DNA from: an uncultured Clostridia bacterium | GTDB taxonomy: Bacteria > Bacillota > Clostridia > Peptostreptococcales > Anaerovoracaceae | Length of the DNA stretch: 53,217 bases | Assembly (NCBI GenBank): GCA_934233735.1 | Contig: CAKQGQ010000015.1 | Span: 1 to 53,217 of the forward strand | Direction: 5' to 3' | Part shown: positions 41,685-50,804 of the stretch, piece after piece | Layout: each line of letters starts with the position of its first letter | Numbering within the stretch: position 1 is the stretch's first letter | Position numbers and translations under genes: made by a program | The notes under the pieces: generated by a model | The model's database searches: none | Told to the model about the DNA's origin: nothing | Seen by the model: the letters and a program-made list of their open reading frames with translations, nothing else

Positions 41685-42438
41685 TCTCTTTCCATTCCTC
41701 CTGTACTCGTTCACCCGCACTCACTTCAATGTCCCCGTAGGTCACATGCTGTTCGACCTTCACCGCGCGCGCCTTTGCCATTTCCAGCAGTGACATGAAA
41801 GTCACCACCACATCATAGCGGTCCTTTTTATCCTGAATAAACTCCTTGAAGCTGAAAACCTGTCCGATTTTCATGCGAACTGTCTTTAAAATGGAAGAAA
41901 TCCGCTTTTCCATGCTCGCCCGCTCGCGCTCAATTCTCGTATAGTGCTTTCTTACCGCTTCCACGCGCTGTTTTTTCTGAATAAACAGACTGAACGCCGA
42001 AGCAAAATCCTTCAGCCCAAGGCTCAGATACTCGTCCGGATTGTCCAGATACTGCGAAATGTCCTCCTGCGGCTTTTCGAAAATGTTGAAGCTGCGCTCC
42101 TCACGCTGCTCGAGCATTTCGGCGATTTCCTTGAACTGCTTGTATTCCACGAGCCTTGCGACCAGCTCGGTTCTCGGATCCTCCTCCACGAGAGCCTGTC
42201 CGTCCTCCGTCATCCGCGGCAAAATCATCTTCGACTTAATCTCAATCAAAGACGACGCAAGCACCATGAACTCCGCCGCCAAAGCCACATCCCGTTCCTC
42301 CATGGCTTTGATATACGCCAGATATTGAGTTGTAATTTCGCTGATTTTGATGTCATAAATGCTCATTTCCGCATTTTCAATCAAATACACCAGCAAATCG
42401 AAAGGTCCCTCGAAAGACTGCAGTTTAACTTTATACAT
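41671..42438 (-). CDS. scpA: segregation and condensation protein A
   Basis: This 255-aa protein is the kleisin ScpA, which bridges the SMC heads for chromosome compaction. The N-terminal signature FEGPFDLLVYLIENAEMSIYDIKISEITTQYLAYI is typical. The C-terminal winged-helix part overlaps scpB by 14 nt. Three nt separate it from the preceding EamA transporter gene, so the three may be co-transcribed. Confidence 0.94.
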   Translation of the reverse strand: MYKVKLQSFEGPFDLLVYLIENAEMSIYDIKISEITTQYLAYIKAMEERDVALAAEFMVLASSLIEIKSKMILPRMTEDGQALVEEDPRTELVARLVEYKQFKEIAEMLEQREERSFNIFEKPQEDISQYLDNPDEYLSLGLKDFASAFSLFIQKKQRVEAVRKHYTRIERERASMEKRISSILKTVRMKIGQVFSFKEFIQDKKDRYDVVVTFMSLLEMAKARAVKVEQHVTYGDIEVSAGERVQEEWKENDSK

Positions 42439-42441
42439 TCC

Positions 42442-43359
42442 TTATATTGACTCCTCTTCCACTTTGTTGTATGCCAGCAATGCCCCAACGACGATGATAC
42501 AGCCGATAATTTCTATGACCGTCGGAATCTGGTGAATCATGATAACCGCAAAAAGTGTTGAAAATACCGGGTCTCCCGTTTCCCACGCCGACACATAGAG
42601 CGAGCTTACACGACCCATGCAGAGGTTGAATACCGCATGGGAGCAAATCTGGCAGAGAACCGCCAGGCAGAGCATATAGAAATAGTCCATTGCCGGGTAA
42701 CCAAGAACAGGTGTCGCTGTTGCTACATTGGAAACAGTGAAGCAGAACCAGCACGAGAAGAATAAAAGCATTACATAAATGCTGCCTTCCACTTCTTCTC
42801 TGACCTTTCCTCCGACCGCAAAATACACGCCCATGCAGATGCCCGCTGTAAGCGCCAGCAGATTTCCGGAAAGCTTACCGCCTGTAAACGCGGAAATATC
42901 CGTACACATAATCAAAGCACCTCCGCCGAGGGCTACGAGGATTGCTACGATGGATTTCCACGAAGGATTTTTTTTGTAAATAAAAACCGAAATAAAGATT
43001 ACGACCAGAGGGTGAAACGACGCAAGTACTGCAGCACTCGCAATTTTCGTGAGCTTCACGGCTGAATACCATGAAAAATAGTGCGCGAAAAGGAATGCCC
43101 CTGCGACAAAGCTGAGCAACAGATTTTTCTTGGAAATCTGCATTAGCTGAGTTCTCTTCTCCTGATTACACAAAACAGGAATCACAAAAAACGGCAGAGA
43201 AATGGTTAGACGCCAAAATCCGATTACCGTAGGCGGCGCCGATATCAGCACACCGAAATTTCCGGATGTCGCCCCTAAAAGGACTGCCACAACAACTAAA
43301 ATTTTCGCATATTTGTCTATAAAACTTTTCTTTTCACTAACTTGATTCAACTCGCTCAT
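42442..43359 (-). CDS. EamA/DMT-family transporter
   Basis: This 305-aa integral membrane protein has about ten helices in two repeats of the drug/metabolite transporter (EamA) fold. Conserved parts include WYSAVKLTKIASAAVLASFHPLVVI and the second-half AWETGDPVFSTLFAVI. These proteins export or exchange small metabolites; the substrate is unknown. It lies between mtnA and scpA. A second, different EamA protein is at 45093-45977. Confidence 0.87.
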   Translation of the reverse strand: MSELNQVSEKKSFIDKYAKILVVVAVLLGATSGNFGVLISAPPTVIGFWRLTISLPFFVIPVLCNQEKRTQLMQISKKNLLLSFVAGAFLFAHYFSWYSAVKLTKIASAAVLASFHPLVVIFISVFIYKKNPSWKSIVAILVALGGGALIMCTDISAFTGGKLSGNLLALTAGICMGVYFAVGGKVREEVEGSIYVMLLFFSCWFCFTVSNVATATPVLGYPAMDYFYMLCLAVLCQICSHAVFNLCMGRVSSLYVSAWETGDPVFSTLFAVIMIHQIPTVIEIIGCIIVVGALLAYNKVEEESI

Positions 43360-43419
43360 CTCGCCTTTCTTTTATTTTTTTGCGTTCTGTTTTACGCTTA
43401 ATTTCGCAATTCTGCTTTT

Positions 43420-44526
43420 TTAATCTTCAAATAATTTCTTTAAGTTCTCCTTATACGGCGGTCTGACAATTCCCTTTTCCGTAATGACTGCCGTAATGTA
43501 TTTATGATCCGTCACATCAAAAGACGGGTTATAGGTCTTAACGCCCACAGGTGCCATGTCCTTTTCGTACCACATCTGATAGATTTCCTTGCCGTCGCGA
43601 AGCTCGATATGAATATCGTCTCCTGTCTCCGTGTCAAGGTCGATTGTCGAGGTCGGCACATACATATAGAAAGGAATTCCGTACTCCTTCGCCAGAATCG
43701 CAACCCCGCTCGTTCCGATTTTATTCGCGCCGTCTCCGTTTGCAGCCATGCGGTCGCAACCAACAACCACCGCATCAATCCAACCGTTCTTCATCACGAT
43801 AGACGCCATGTTGTCACAGATAAGCGTAACATCCACGCCCGCTTTTGAAAGCTCCCATGAGGTCAGACGCGCACCCTGAAGCAGCGGCCGTGTCTCATCG
43901 GCAAAGACCTTAAAATCATAGCCCTGCTCCTGCCCGAGGTAAATCGGTGCCAGACAGGTTCCGTACTTCGCGGTCGCAATTGTTCCCGCATTGCAGTGGG
44001 TCAGGATTCCCATGCCCGGCTTGAGCAGGCTGAGTCCGTACTCGCCCATCTTTCTGCAGGCCTCTTCATCTTCTTTGCGGATTTTTTCCGCTTCGTCCAA
44101 GAGCAAAAGTTTTGCATCGTCCACCTGGTCTCCCGCACAGTGCCCGCAGGAGCAGAGGAAGCCGTCCGCCGCATTGTCGAACGCCCGAATATATTTATCC
44201 AGCATATCCTCGCAGCGCTTCAACGCCCATGACAGGTTGACTGCCGTCGGCCTTGCGCTGTTTAAATACGCGCTCGTTTCTCTCACAAATTCGCGGAATT
44301 CCTTGACCTGAGTCCCCGCAAAATCTTTCGTCGAAATGTACAGTCCGTAAGCCGCCGCCACGCCGATTGCCGGCGCGCCTCTGACTTTCAGCTTAAAAAT
44401 CGCATCCCATACATCTTCCTTCGTCTTCATTTCTATGTAAACTTCTTCTCCCGGCAGTTTTGTCTGGTCGAGAATCAGCATTTTTCCGTCCTCGAACTTT
44501 ACCGGAGCAATCTCCAAAACCGTCAT
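43420..44526 (-). CDS. mtnA: S-methyl-5-thioribose-1-phosphate isomerase
   Basis: This 368-aa protein converts 5-methylthioribose-1-phosphate to methylthioribulose-1-phosphate in 5'-methylthioadenosine salvage. Signature segments: KVRGAPAIGVAAAYG, LTHCNAGTIATAKYGTCLAPI with the conserved Cys, and GCDRMAANGDGANKIGTSG with the catalytic aspartate. Length fits the family. No other mtn gene is in the window, so the rest of the salvage route is elsewhere. The ATG has AAGGAG 7 nt upstream. Confidence 0.94.
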   Translation of the reverse strand: MTVLEIAPVKFEDGKMLILDQTKLPGEEVYIEMKTKEDVWDAIFKLKVRGAPAIGVAAAYGLYISTKDFAGTQVKEFREFVRETSAYLNSARPTAVNLSWALKRCEDMLDKYIRAFDNAADGFLCSCGHCAGDQVDDAKLLLLDEAEKIRKEDEEACRKMGEYGLSLLKPGMGILTHCNAGTIATAKYGTCLAPIYLGQEQGYDFKVFADETRPLLQGARLTSWELSKAGVDVTLICDNMASIVMKNGWIDAVVVGCDRMAANGDGANKIGTSGVAILAKEYGIPFYMYVPTSTIDLDTETGDDIHIELRDGKEIYQMWYEKDMAPVGVKTYNPSFDVTDHKYITAVITEKGIVRPPYKENLKKLFED

Positions 44527-44599
44527 CTTCGTTCTCCTTAAAAATCAATTATCATCCGAATCGACTCGTTGTCATCCGCGATTTGTTTCCCTGTTTTCT

Positions 44600-45001
44600 C
44601 TATCCGTTCAAAAGGAACGAAATAATCATAAGAATCACTGCAAACACAAAGCCCGCAAGCTTCTTCGCATCTTCGTTATCGGCTTTGCTTCGCTTCTGCG
44701 TTTTCGCTTTTTTAAATGTCTTTTCGAGACCGCCCTTCGGCAGCTCCAGTTTTCCTGCAAGCGACTGCAGTTTTTCTGCTGCATTTCCTCCTGCAGCCGC
44801 GGCTGCAGCTTTCGGAGCGCTTCCGCCAAGCATGATATAGGCTTCCTGCAGTTCCCGCATCTTCCTTGCGGCATATTCCGGCTCGTCCTGATAATCCGGC
44901 GATTTGTATTTTCGCCGTCTTTCATCGTATGCAGCATCGATTTGTTTTTGCGAAGCCCCTTCCCGCAGTCCTAAAAGTCGATAGGCATAAATCCTTTCCA
45001 T
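44600..45001 (-). CDS. small J-like membrane protein
   Basis: This protein of about 133 aa begins with a J-domain-like helical segment (YRLLGLREGASQKQIDAAYDERRRKY, then ELQEAYIMLGG). The HPD tripeptide needed to stimulate Hsp70 is absent; SPD stands in its place. An Ala-rich linker and a Lys-rich stretch follow. The C-terminus is one membrane helix (GFVFAVILMIISFLL), so it is probably tail-anchored with the J-like part in the cytoplasm. Start at 45001 is chosen for AAAGGAA 7 nt upstream. Function unknown. Confidence 0.65.
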   Translation of the reverse strand: MERIYAYRLLGLREGASQKQIDAAYDERRRKYKSPDYQDEPEYAARKMRELQEAYIMLGGSAPKAAAAAAGGNAAEKLQSLAGKLELPKGGLEKTFKKAKTQKRSKADNEDAKKLAGFVFAVILMIISFLLNG

Positions 45002-45092
45002 TGCGATTCCTTTCTGCGTCTGATTCACATCTTAAATCAAAATATCCTTTAACATCTTATTGTACCATAAATCCGCATAAAATAGAAGAGTT

Positions 45093-45977
45093 TTATCTGC
45101 GGTTGCTGACCAAAAGCGCCGCAAAAATCAATGCACAGCCGATTCCCATCCAAATCGTAACCGCCGCATCATAAAACCAGATGGAAAGCAGCAGTCCGAA
45201 CACGGATTCCAGACTGAGAAGCAACGCCGCGTGCGACTCGGATGTATATTTCTGCGCAAAATTCTGCACACCAAAGGCAACGGCCGTATTGACAACGCCC
45301 AGATATAAAATGCCCATCCACGAACGCATGCTGATGGTTTCTGCCGGCAGCCCCGTACAAAACGCCGCAATCCCTGCAAGCACTGCCGAGCTGAGAAGCT
45401 GATAAAAGGTCAGCGGAATAATTTCACTGGTCTGTGAATATTGTCCGATTAAAACGATTTGAATTGAAAAAATCAGTGCAAATGCGATTGTAATAAAATC
45501 TCCGATTTGTATTTCCTCACTGCCGCGCAGGCTCAGAAACGCAATGCCCGCAAGCGCTAAAACCGACGCAATATAGTTTTGCGGCAAAATTTTCTTATGC
45601 AGCATCAGCCGCGCGATAAACGGTGTGAAGAGAACATAGGTCGCCGCTAAAAAGGACTGTTTGGCAGTCGTCGTATACTGCAGCGCAAAGAGCTGGATAA
45701 ACAGTGCCGTAAGCTGAAGAAAGCCCAGCAGCATGCCGCGTCGTATGGTCTTTTTATCCGTTCTGAATATCTGTCTGAAGAACACACAGCCCATGCAAAG
45801 TGCAGCCACGCCGAAGCGGAAAAAGAGAATCCAAAGTGGAGACGCCGTTTCCAATCCTACTTTACCTGCGATAAAGCCTCCGCCCCAGATGACTGCAACG
45901 AGCAGCAGCAGAGCGTCTGCACTCTTCGATGAAATTTGCAAAGTATTTTTTTGTATCTTTGGTGCCTCTTGTTTCAT
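45093..45977 (-). CDS. EamA/DMT-family transporter
   Basis: This protein of about 294 aa has ten predicted helices in the EamA fold, with LLLVAVIWGGGFIAGKVGLETASPLWILFFRF at the N-terminus and GVVNTAVAFGVQNFAQKYTSESHAALLLSLESVFG in the second half, typical of the RhaT/EamA exporters. Substrate unknown. The start at 45977 has GAGGGGC upstream; a start 19 codons earlier lacks a ribosome site. Confidence 0.87.
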   Translation of the reverse strand: MKQEAPKIQKNTLQISSKSADALLLLVAVIWGGGFIAGKVGLETASPLWILFFRFGVAALCMGCVFFRQIFRTDKKTIRRGMLLGFLQLTALFIQLFALQYTTTAKQSFLAATYVLFTPFIARLMLHKKILPQNYIASVLALAGIAFLSLRGSEEIQIGDFITIAFALIFSIQIVLIGQYSQTSEIIPLTFYQLLSSAVLAGIAAFCTGLPAETISMRSWMGILYLGVVNTAVAFGVQNFAQKYTSESHAALLLSLESVFGLLLSIWFYDAAVTIWMGIGCALIFAALLVSNRR

Positions 45978-46068
45978 TTTAAACTGCCCCTCTTCTTTCG
46001 TACTTTTCCTTTTGTACAAAATTGAATATACCATGAAGAACGGGAGAAAATCAAGGGTTATATGAAAT

Positions 46069-47373
46069 TTAGTTCAGTCCTGCTAAAATTCCGATGTGAT
46101 ACACCACAAACGCCGCAAGCCAAGCGAGCGCCGTCTGAAAAACTGCCATGCCTGCTGCATATTTTCGGCTCCCGGTTACTTTATAAACCGTCGCCAAAGT
46201 CGCCGCACACGGGACATAGAGCAGGCAGAAAATCAAAAATGACAAGGCAGAAATCGGCGTGAAAATCTCGCTCAGTACGGAAACCGCTGCTGCGCCGCTT
46301 CCTGCTCCTCCTGTTCCTATCCCTCCTGTCCCCACCGTAAGGCTCAAAACCGTAAGCGTGCTGACCACCGCTTCTTTCGCGGAAAGCCCTGCAAGCAGCG
46401 CCGTCGCCGCCCGCCAGTCTCCGAAGCCTAATGGTGCGAAAAACGGCGCCGCATGGCGGCCGATTGACGCCAAAATGCTTCGGTCCGGCGATATAGCAAG
46501 ATGAAATGTACAGTCGAAATTCTCGAGCAGCCAGATGATAGCAGACGCAAGAAAAATGACGGTAAATGCCTTTTTCATAAATCCGCGCATGTTCTCCCAT
46601 GTCCGCAGCAGCACATGGGAGACCCGATGATAGTTATGGAGACGTTCAAGCCTTTGGGCGGGAGTGTTGCTTGACGGCCCGCCACAGCCAGTGCAACCAG
46701 AACAGGCGGCGCAATTCCCCCTGCCTGCCATACCTCCGTTTTTCTCACGACGCTGCTTGTGTGTGACAAATGCAAGCAGCGCCGCCATTGCGATGCCGAA
46801 GGAATAGAGAAACACAATAACCGCAGCCGCAGAGCGCGGAAAGAGAGCCGCTGCGAGCATTCCATAGATTGGTATTTTCGCACTGCAGGACATAAACGGT
46901 ATCAGAAAGATTGTCCGCAGCCTTGCGCGGCGGTCTCTAAGTTCTCCTGCTGCAAGGATTGCGACAGCCGAACATCCAAAACCCGAAAGCAGAGGCACAA
47001 TCGCGCGCCCCGGCAGGCCCAGCGGTCTGAAAATCCTGTCCATATCCTGTGAAACCTTCTCCATGTATCCGCACTCCTCAAGTGTACACAGACAAAGAAA
47101 GAGCAGACCGATAACAGGAAGAAACGAAAGCACGCTTCCGATTCCCCTGCAGATTCCGTCTATGACAAGGGTTCGCAAGGTTTCGTTTACATCGGCCCAA
47201 ATCAACATTTTTTCCAGCCGCAGCACCCACCAGTCGATTCCGTCTGCAAGCACTTCTTTAAAAAAGCTTCCCGGAGCGCCGAAGGTCAGGTAAAACACCG
47301 CCGCCATAATCGGAAGAAAACACAGGGTTTCTTTGTTTACTTTTCCGACATTTCTTTTCTTCAAAATATTCAT
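46069..47373 (-). CDS. FeoB-like permease lacking the GTPase domain
   Basis: This protein of about 434 aa matches only the membrane half of FeoB: Gate domain 1 (LSFLPVIGLLFLCLCTLEECGYM, FGCSAVAILAAGELRDRRARLRTIFLIPFMSCSAKIPIYG) and Gate domain 2 (FFAPLGFGDWRAATALLAGLSAKEAVVSTLTVL). There is no G domain and no FeoA. Between the halves a Cys-rich insertion appears (NCAACSGCTGCGG), a pattern like the separate Cys-rich FeoB helper. It may be a Fe2+ or other metal permease with GTP control supplied in trans, or none. The start at 47373 has no good ribosome site, so the N-terminus is uncertain. Confidence 0.78.
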   Translation of the reverse strand: MNILKKRNVGKVNKETLCFLPIMAAVFYLTFGAPGSFFKEVLADGIDWWVLRLEKMLIWADVNETLRTLVIDGICRGIGSVLSFLPVIGLLFLCLCTLEECGYMEKVSQDMDRIFRPLGLPGRAIVPLLSGFGCSAVAILAAGELRDRRARLRTIFLIPFMSCSAKIPIYGMLAAALFPRSAAAVIVFLYSFGIAMAALLAFVTHKQRREKNGGMAGRGNCAACSGCTGCGGPSSNTPAQRLERLHNYHRVSHVLLRTWENMRGFMKKAFTVIFLASAIIWLLENFDCTFHLAISPDRSILASIGRHAAPFFAPLGFGDWRAATALLAGLSAKEAVVSTLTVLSLTVGTGGIGTGGAGSGAAAVSVLSEIFTPISALSFLIFCLLYVPCAATLATVYKVTGSRKYAAGMAVFQTALAWLAAFVVYHIGILAGLN

Positions 47374-47397
47374 ATAGAATCTTATGTGTGATTTTTG

Positions 47398-47426
47398 TTG
47401 ATAAGAAGAAAAAAAATAGATATAAT
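47398..47426 (+). promoter_or_regulatory. promoter of the phzF-family gene
   Basis: TTGATA (47398-47403) and TATAAT (47421-47426) are 17 nt apart. The start codon follows about 58 nt later. A CACCGC/GCGGTG hairpin (47438-47443 with 47463-47468) lies just before the ribosome site GGGAGG. Confidence 0.75.
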
Positions 47427-47483
47427 TGAGGAAGAACACCGCCTGCTTCCTGCAGAATTTTTGCGGTGCCGGGAGGAAATAAA

Positions 47484-48413
47484 ATGAAATTTTACATTGT
47501 AGATGCTTTTACAGATACCTTATTCGGAGGAAATCCTGCGGGAGTTGTCATTCTCCCGGACGGTACGGATTTTCCTTCGGACGAAACGATGGTAAAGACC
47601 GCCGCGGAGCTTCGCTACTCCGAAACCGCTTTTATTCAAAGACTTGGCGATAAAGAATTTAAAATCCGCTACTTCACTCCGGCTGCGGAGGTTGAGCTTT
47701 GCGGGCATGCGACGATTGCCTCCTTTAAGGCTTTGCTTTACGGCGGATATATCGAGGACAACGCGAGCTACACCAACCACACGCTGGCAGGCGACCTGCA
47801 AATCGATGTGAAAGACGGCTTTGTGCTCATGGACATGGCATCTCCTGTCAAAATTTCAGAAATTACGGAGAAGCCTGCTCTCGATGAGCTTTACAAAATC
47901 ATGGGAATCAGCTACGACGACCAGCTCGCGAAAGGGCTTACCCTCATTCCGCAGCTCATTTCGACCGGACTCCCTGACATTATGATGCCTGTGACGGGCT
48001 TAGACGATTTGGAAGCTTTGGCTCCGAATATGCCTGCTTTATCTGCGCTGTCCGAAAGATACGAAGTGACCGGAGTTCACGCCTTCACCCTCGCAAAAGC
48101 CTCTGACGCAGATGACGCTCTGTGCCATGCGAGAAACTTTGCACCGCTGTATGACATCGACGAAGAGGCCGCAACCGGAACTTCCAACGGTGCGCTGACC
48201 TACTACGGTTACCTGAACGGCTTCGTCAAGAACGGAGACGACTGTAAAGTCATTCAAGGCGAAAAGATGAACCGCCCATCTGTAATACTCAGCCACCTCG
48301 ATGTAGAATGCTCCGCCGACGGCTGTGAAGAAACCGACGCGACGCAGCGCCAGTGCTACATTAAGGTTGGCGGCAGTGCTGTCATCCTGGCGGAAGGCGA
48401 AATCAGACTTTAG
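47484..48413 (+). CDS. PhzF-family isomerase/epimerase-like protein
   Basis: This protein of about 309 aa has the PhzF fold signatures: FYIVDAFTDTLFGGNPAGVVIL, ELRYSETAFI with the conserved glutamate and SETAF, FTPAAEVELCGHATIASF, and EEAATGTSNGALTYYG near the C-terminus. PhzF relatives isomerise small acids; the substrate here is unknown. The ATG at 47484 has GGGAGG 7 nt upstream. It is divergent from the FeoB-like gene and ends in its own terminator. Confidence 0.87.
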   Translation: MKFYIVDAFTDTLFGGNPAGVVILPDGTDFPSDETMVKTAAELRYSETAFIQRLGDKEFKIRYFTPAAEVELCGHATIASFKALLYGGYIEDNASYTNHTLAGDLQIDVKDGFVLMDMASPVKISEITEKPALDELYKIMGISYDDQLAKGLTLIPQLISTGLPDIMMPVTGLDDLEALAPNMPALSALSERYEVTGVHAFTLAKASDADDALCHARNFAPLYDIDEEAATGTSNGALTYYGYLNGFVKNGDDCKVIQGEKMNRPSVILSHLDVECSADGCEETDATQRQCYIKVGGSAVILAEGEIRL

Positions 48414-48435
48414 ACCTCAAAAAATAAAATCCTTT

Positions 48436-48482
48436 AAACCCTTGCATTTCCAACGTTTTCGGACTATAAGGGTTTTCTTTTT
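48436..48482 (+). terminator. terminator of the phzF-family gene
   Basis: AAACCCTT (48436-48443) pairs with AAGGGTTT (48468-48475), followed by TCTTTTT. It lies about 20 nt past the stop. Confidence 0.7.
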
Positions 48483-48559
48483 GAAAAAATTTTAAAAAAA
48501 TTTACAATTTACCCTTATGTTACCTCCCCGTCGATAAATTAGGTGTACGGGAAAGACGT

Positions 48560-48785
48560 ACAAAATAAAATCCCGGGACAAGGATGGCCCGGAAACCGCT
48601 CAGAAGAACGCAAACGACGGTATCTCGTGCAGGCCGCAGAAGGAACTCGACTCCTTACTCGACGAAGTAGATCGTATTTCCGAAGCTACGAACTTCAACG
48701 GCATCAACCTGTTAGACGGATCTCTTGGCGGAGCGAAGGTTACGACTACAACCGGTACTGCAGCGCGGAAGATATGCAATTCTTG
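48560..48785 (+). pseudogene. flagellin gene remnant
   Basis: Two in-frame stretches of flagellin are left: NANDGIS followed one frame over by LVQAAEGT (about 48608-48650), and then LDSLLDEVDRISEATNFNG plus INLLDGSLGG (about 48647-48735). In an intact flagellin some 40 residues separate the AEGT and the LDSLL segments. The junction carries CAGAAGGAACT, which fits both the AEGT-type and the QKEL-type reading, so a deletion at a short direct repeat is likely. Stops follow soon after. No other flagellar gene is in the window. Confidence 0.72.
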
Positions 48786-48940
48786 AGATGCATTTATCCA
48801 AAGAAGCCCCTCCGAAGCCATAAAAACGACAAAGCGAATTACAAAAAGACTCCGTATTTTACAAGATCGGCTGCCTTGTGCGGATTGATTTGAATTTACC
48901 TTCCAATTTTTAATTTCTTCCTGTTCTCATGGGGTTTTCG

Positions 48941-50647
48941 TTATTCCGCTTTTTTCACCATGCAGCCTTTCTTAAAGAAGCATACCGCATATTTGAGTAT
49001 TGGCTGATACCCATCGTCTGAAAGCGGCTGCGTGTAATTGCCTTTTTCAATCTGGGCAAGCCCTTCCTCACACTTTTTCTCCATGCCGCCAATCGTTTCC
49101 GAAACCTTGAGTTCCAGAATCATCGCTCTGCCTCTGAATTTCAGTTCGGTCATCACGATGTCGGGTCTTCCGTTTCCGCTCTCACGATTGGATTTTACGC
49201 TGTAGCCGCCGATGTTCACAAGAAGCCCCGCCATGAATCCGTGGTAGAAATTCTCGGCATAATCGTAAAAGCTAATGGTGTCCGCAAGCTGTCGGTTAAT
49301 GAAGTCCTCCGCCGCTTCGCAGTCGCCCTCCTCTAGTGCCCGCACGAGTGGACTGCGGTCGGTTTGTTTTATTCTCTGCTCAAACCAGTAGGAAATGGAG
49401 TTTTCATATATCGTTGCAATCTCGATGTTTGGAATCTTCATTTCCAGTTTCAGATTATTGCCTTCTTTCTGTTCCCCGACCTTTTTCAGATAGCCCGTAA
49501 AGAACAGGAAGTTCCAAAGGTTATCCTGCGACTGGTGTATGTCACCATAGGTGATGTCTTCATGCACCTGCTTTTCTATCGTGCCTCCGTTAATCAAAGT
49601 TTCCAGGTCACGTTTCGCATCCGCATCGGCTTCGCCCACCATTTCGCGGATGATGCTGTTTGAGGAAGAGTTCGACCAGTATGGCAGCGCAAACTTCGTA
49701 ATCTTGTGGTCGCGGTCATATACATAGTTAATGATGCTCCACGGATTATAGATTTCGATGTCATTGAACAGATAACCGTCATACCACTCTTTTACTTCCG
49801 GCAGTTCTTCCTGCAGATTATAATAGGCAAGCATTTCCTCGACTTCGCTTTCGGTAAATCCGAAGCTGTCGCCATATTCGGTACGCAGAACGCTGTCAAC
49901 TTTTAAATTGTTCAGCCCCGTGAAAATGCTTTCTTTGCTGATTCTCAGGCATCCTGTGATTACACTTCTTTCAAGGTATGGGTTGGTCTTTAATGCCGAT
50001 TCAAAGAGTGAGCGTATGAAGTCAATCATTTCATCGTAGAAGCCTCTGAAGTATGCATTTTCCAGCGGCACATCGTACTCGTCGATGAGGATGATGGTTT
50101 TCTTTCCGTGATATTTGAAAAGGCATTCTGAAAGGAAGGCAAAAGCTTTTGCAACCTCTTTTTCATCTGCTCTGCGATTGAGCAGATTTTCATAGCGTTC
50201 TTTTTCAATCGGAAGCAGCGCATCCGACTGCAAAACATAACGATGTCTCATAAATTCGTTATAGATTTCATCGGCAAGAGCACCATACGCCATCTCAAAA
50301 TTCGGCTGCTTCGCCGACTTTAGGGTCATAAAAACCACCGGATACTGCTGCTGGTGTTTGAGGATTTCTTCGCCGCACTCTGCTATTTTCAGCCCGTCGA
50401 AGAGATAACCGTTATCGACTTTCTCGCCTTTTTCCGTAATTTCATCCTCGAAGAAACGGCGGATCATAAACTGATTGAGTGTCTTTCCGAAGCGCCGCGG
50501 GCGGGTAAACAAAGTCACCATCGCATTACTTTCGATTAACTTTTTTATCATCAAAGTTTTATCGACGAAATATCCGTCTTTATCAATGATTTCTTTAAAA
50601 TCCTCCACGCCGATGGAGATTTTTTTTAATTTTTCCTGCTTATCCAT
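48941..50647 (-). CDS. AAA-ATPase-like / PD-(D/E)XK nuclease protein (DUF1703 type)
   Basis: This protein of about 568 aa belongs to a family frequent in gut and oral anaerobes. Its N-terminal ATPase-like domain has a degenerate P-loop TRPRRFGKTLN and a Walker B TIILIDEYDVPLENAYF. The C-terminal part has the nuclease-fold signature GRPDIVMTELKFRGRAMILELKVS (D...ExK). Molecular function is not established; a role linked to mobile DNA or defence is often suspected. The start at 50647 has AAAGGAG 9 nt upstream, with no ribosome site for the longer version. Confidence 0.85.
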   Translation of the reverse strand: MDKQEKLKKISIGVEDFKEIIDKDGYFVDKTLMIKKLIESNAMVTLFTRPRRFGKTLNQFMIRRFFEDEITEKGEKVDNGYLFDGLKIAECGEEILKHQQQYPVVFMTLKSAKQPNFEMAYGALADEIYNEFMRHRYVLQSDALLPIEKERYENLLNRRADEKEVAKAFAFLSECLFKYHGKKTIILIDEYDVPLENAYFRGFYDEMIDFIRSLFESALKTNPYLERSVITGCLRISKESIFTGLNNLKVDSVLRTEYGDSFGFTESEVEEMLAYYNLQEELPEVKEWYDGYLFNDIEIYNPWSIINYVYDRDHKITKFALPYWSNSSSNSIIREMVGEADADAKRDLETLINGGTIEKQVHEDITYGDIHQSQDNLWNFLFFTGYLKKVGEQKEGNNLKLEMKIPNIEIATIYENSISYWFEQRIKQTDRSPLVRALEEGDCEAAEDFINRQLADTISFYDYAENFYHGFMAGLLVNIGGYSVKSNRESGNGRPDIVMTELKFRGRAMILELKVSETIGGMEKKCEEGLAQIEKGNYTQPLSDDGYQPILKYAVCFFKKGCMVKKAE

Positions 50648-50804
50648 AGACCGCAGCTCCTTTCTCAGTCCTCGTATCCACACTTTCCCTGCGCCGCCGG
50701 AAACCGGCCATGCCGATTTCGCGCCGCGCAGCTGTCGCCGTTATCTATAGTATACTGGAATCTGTCCAAAGAAACAAGCAAAAAAGAAAAGGCCGCGATA
50801 ACGC

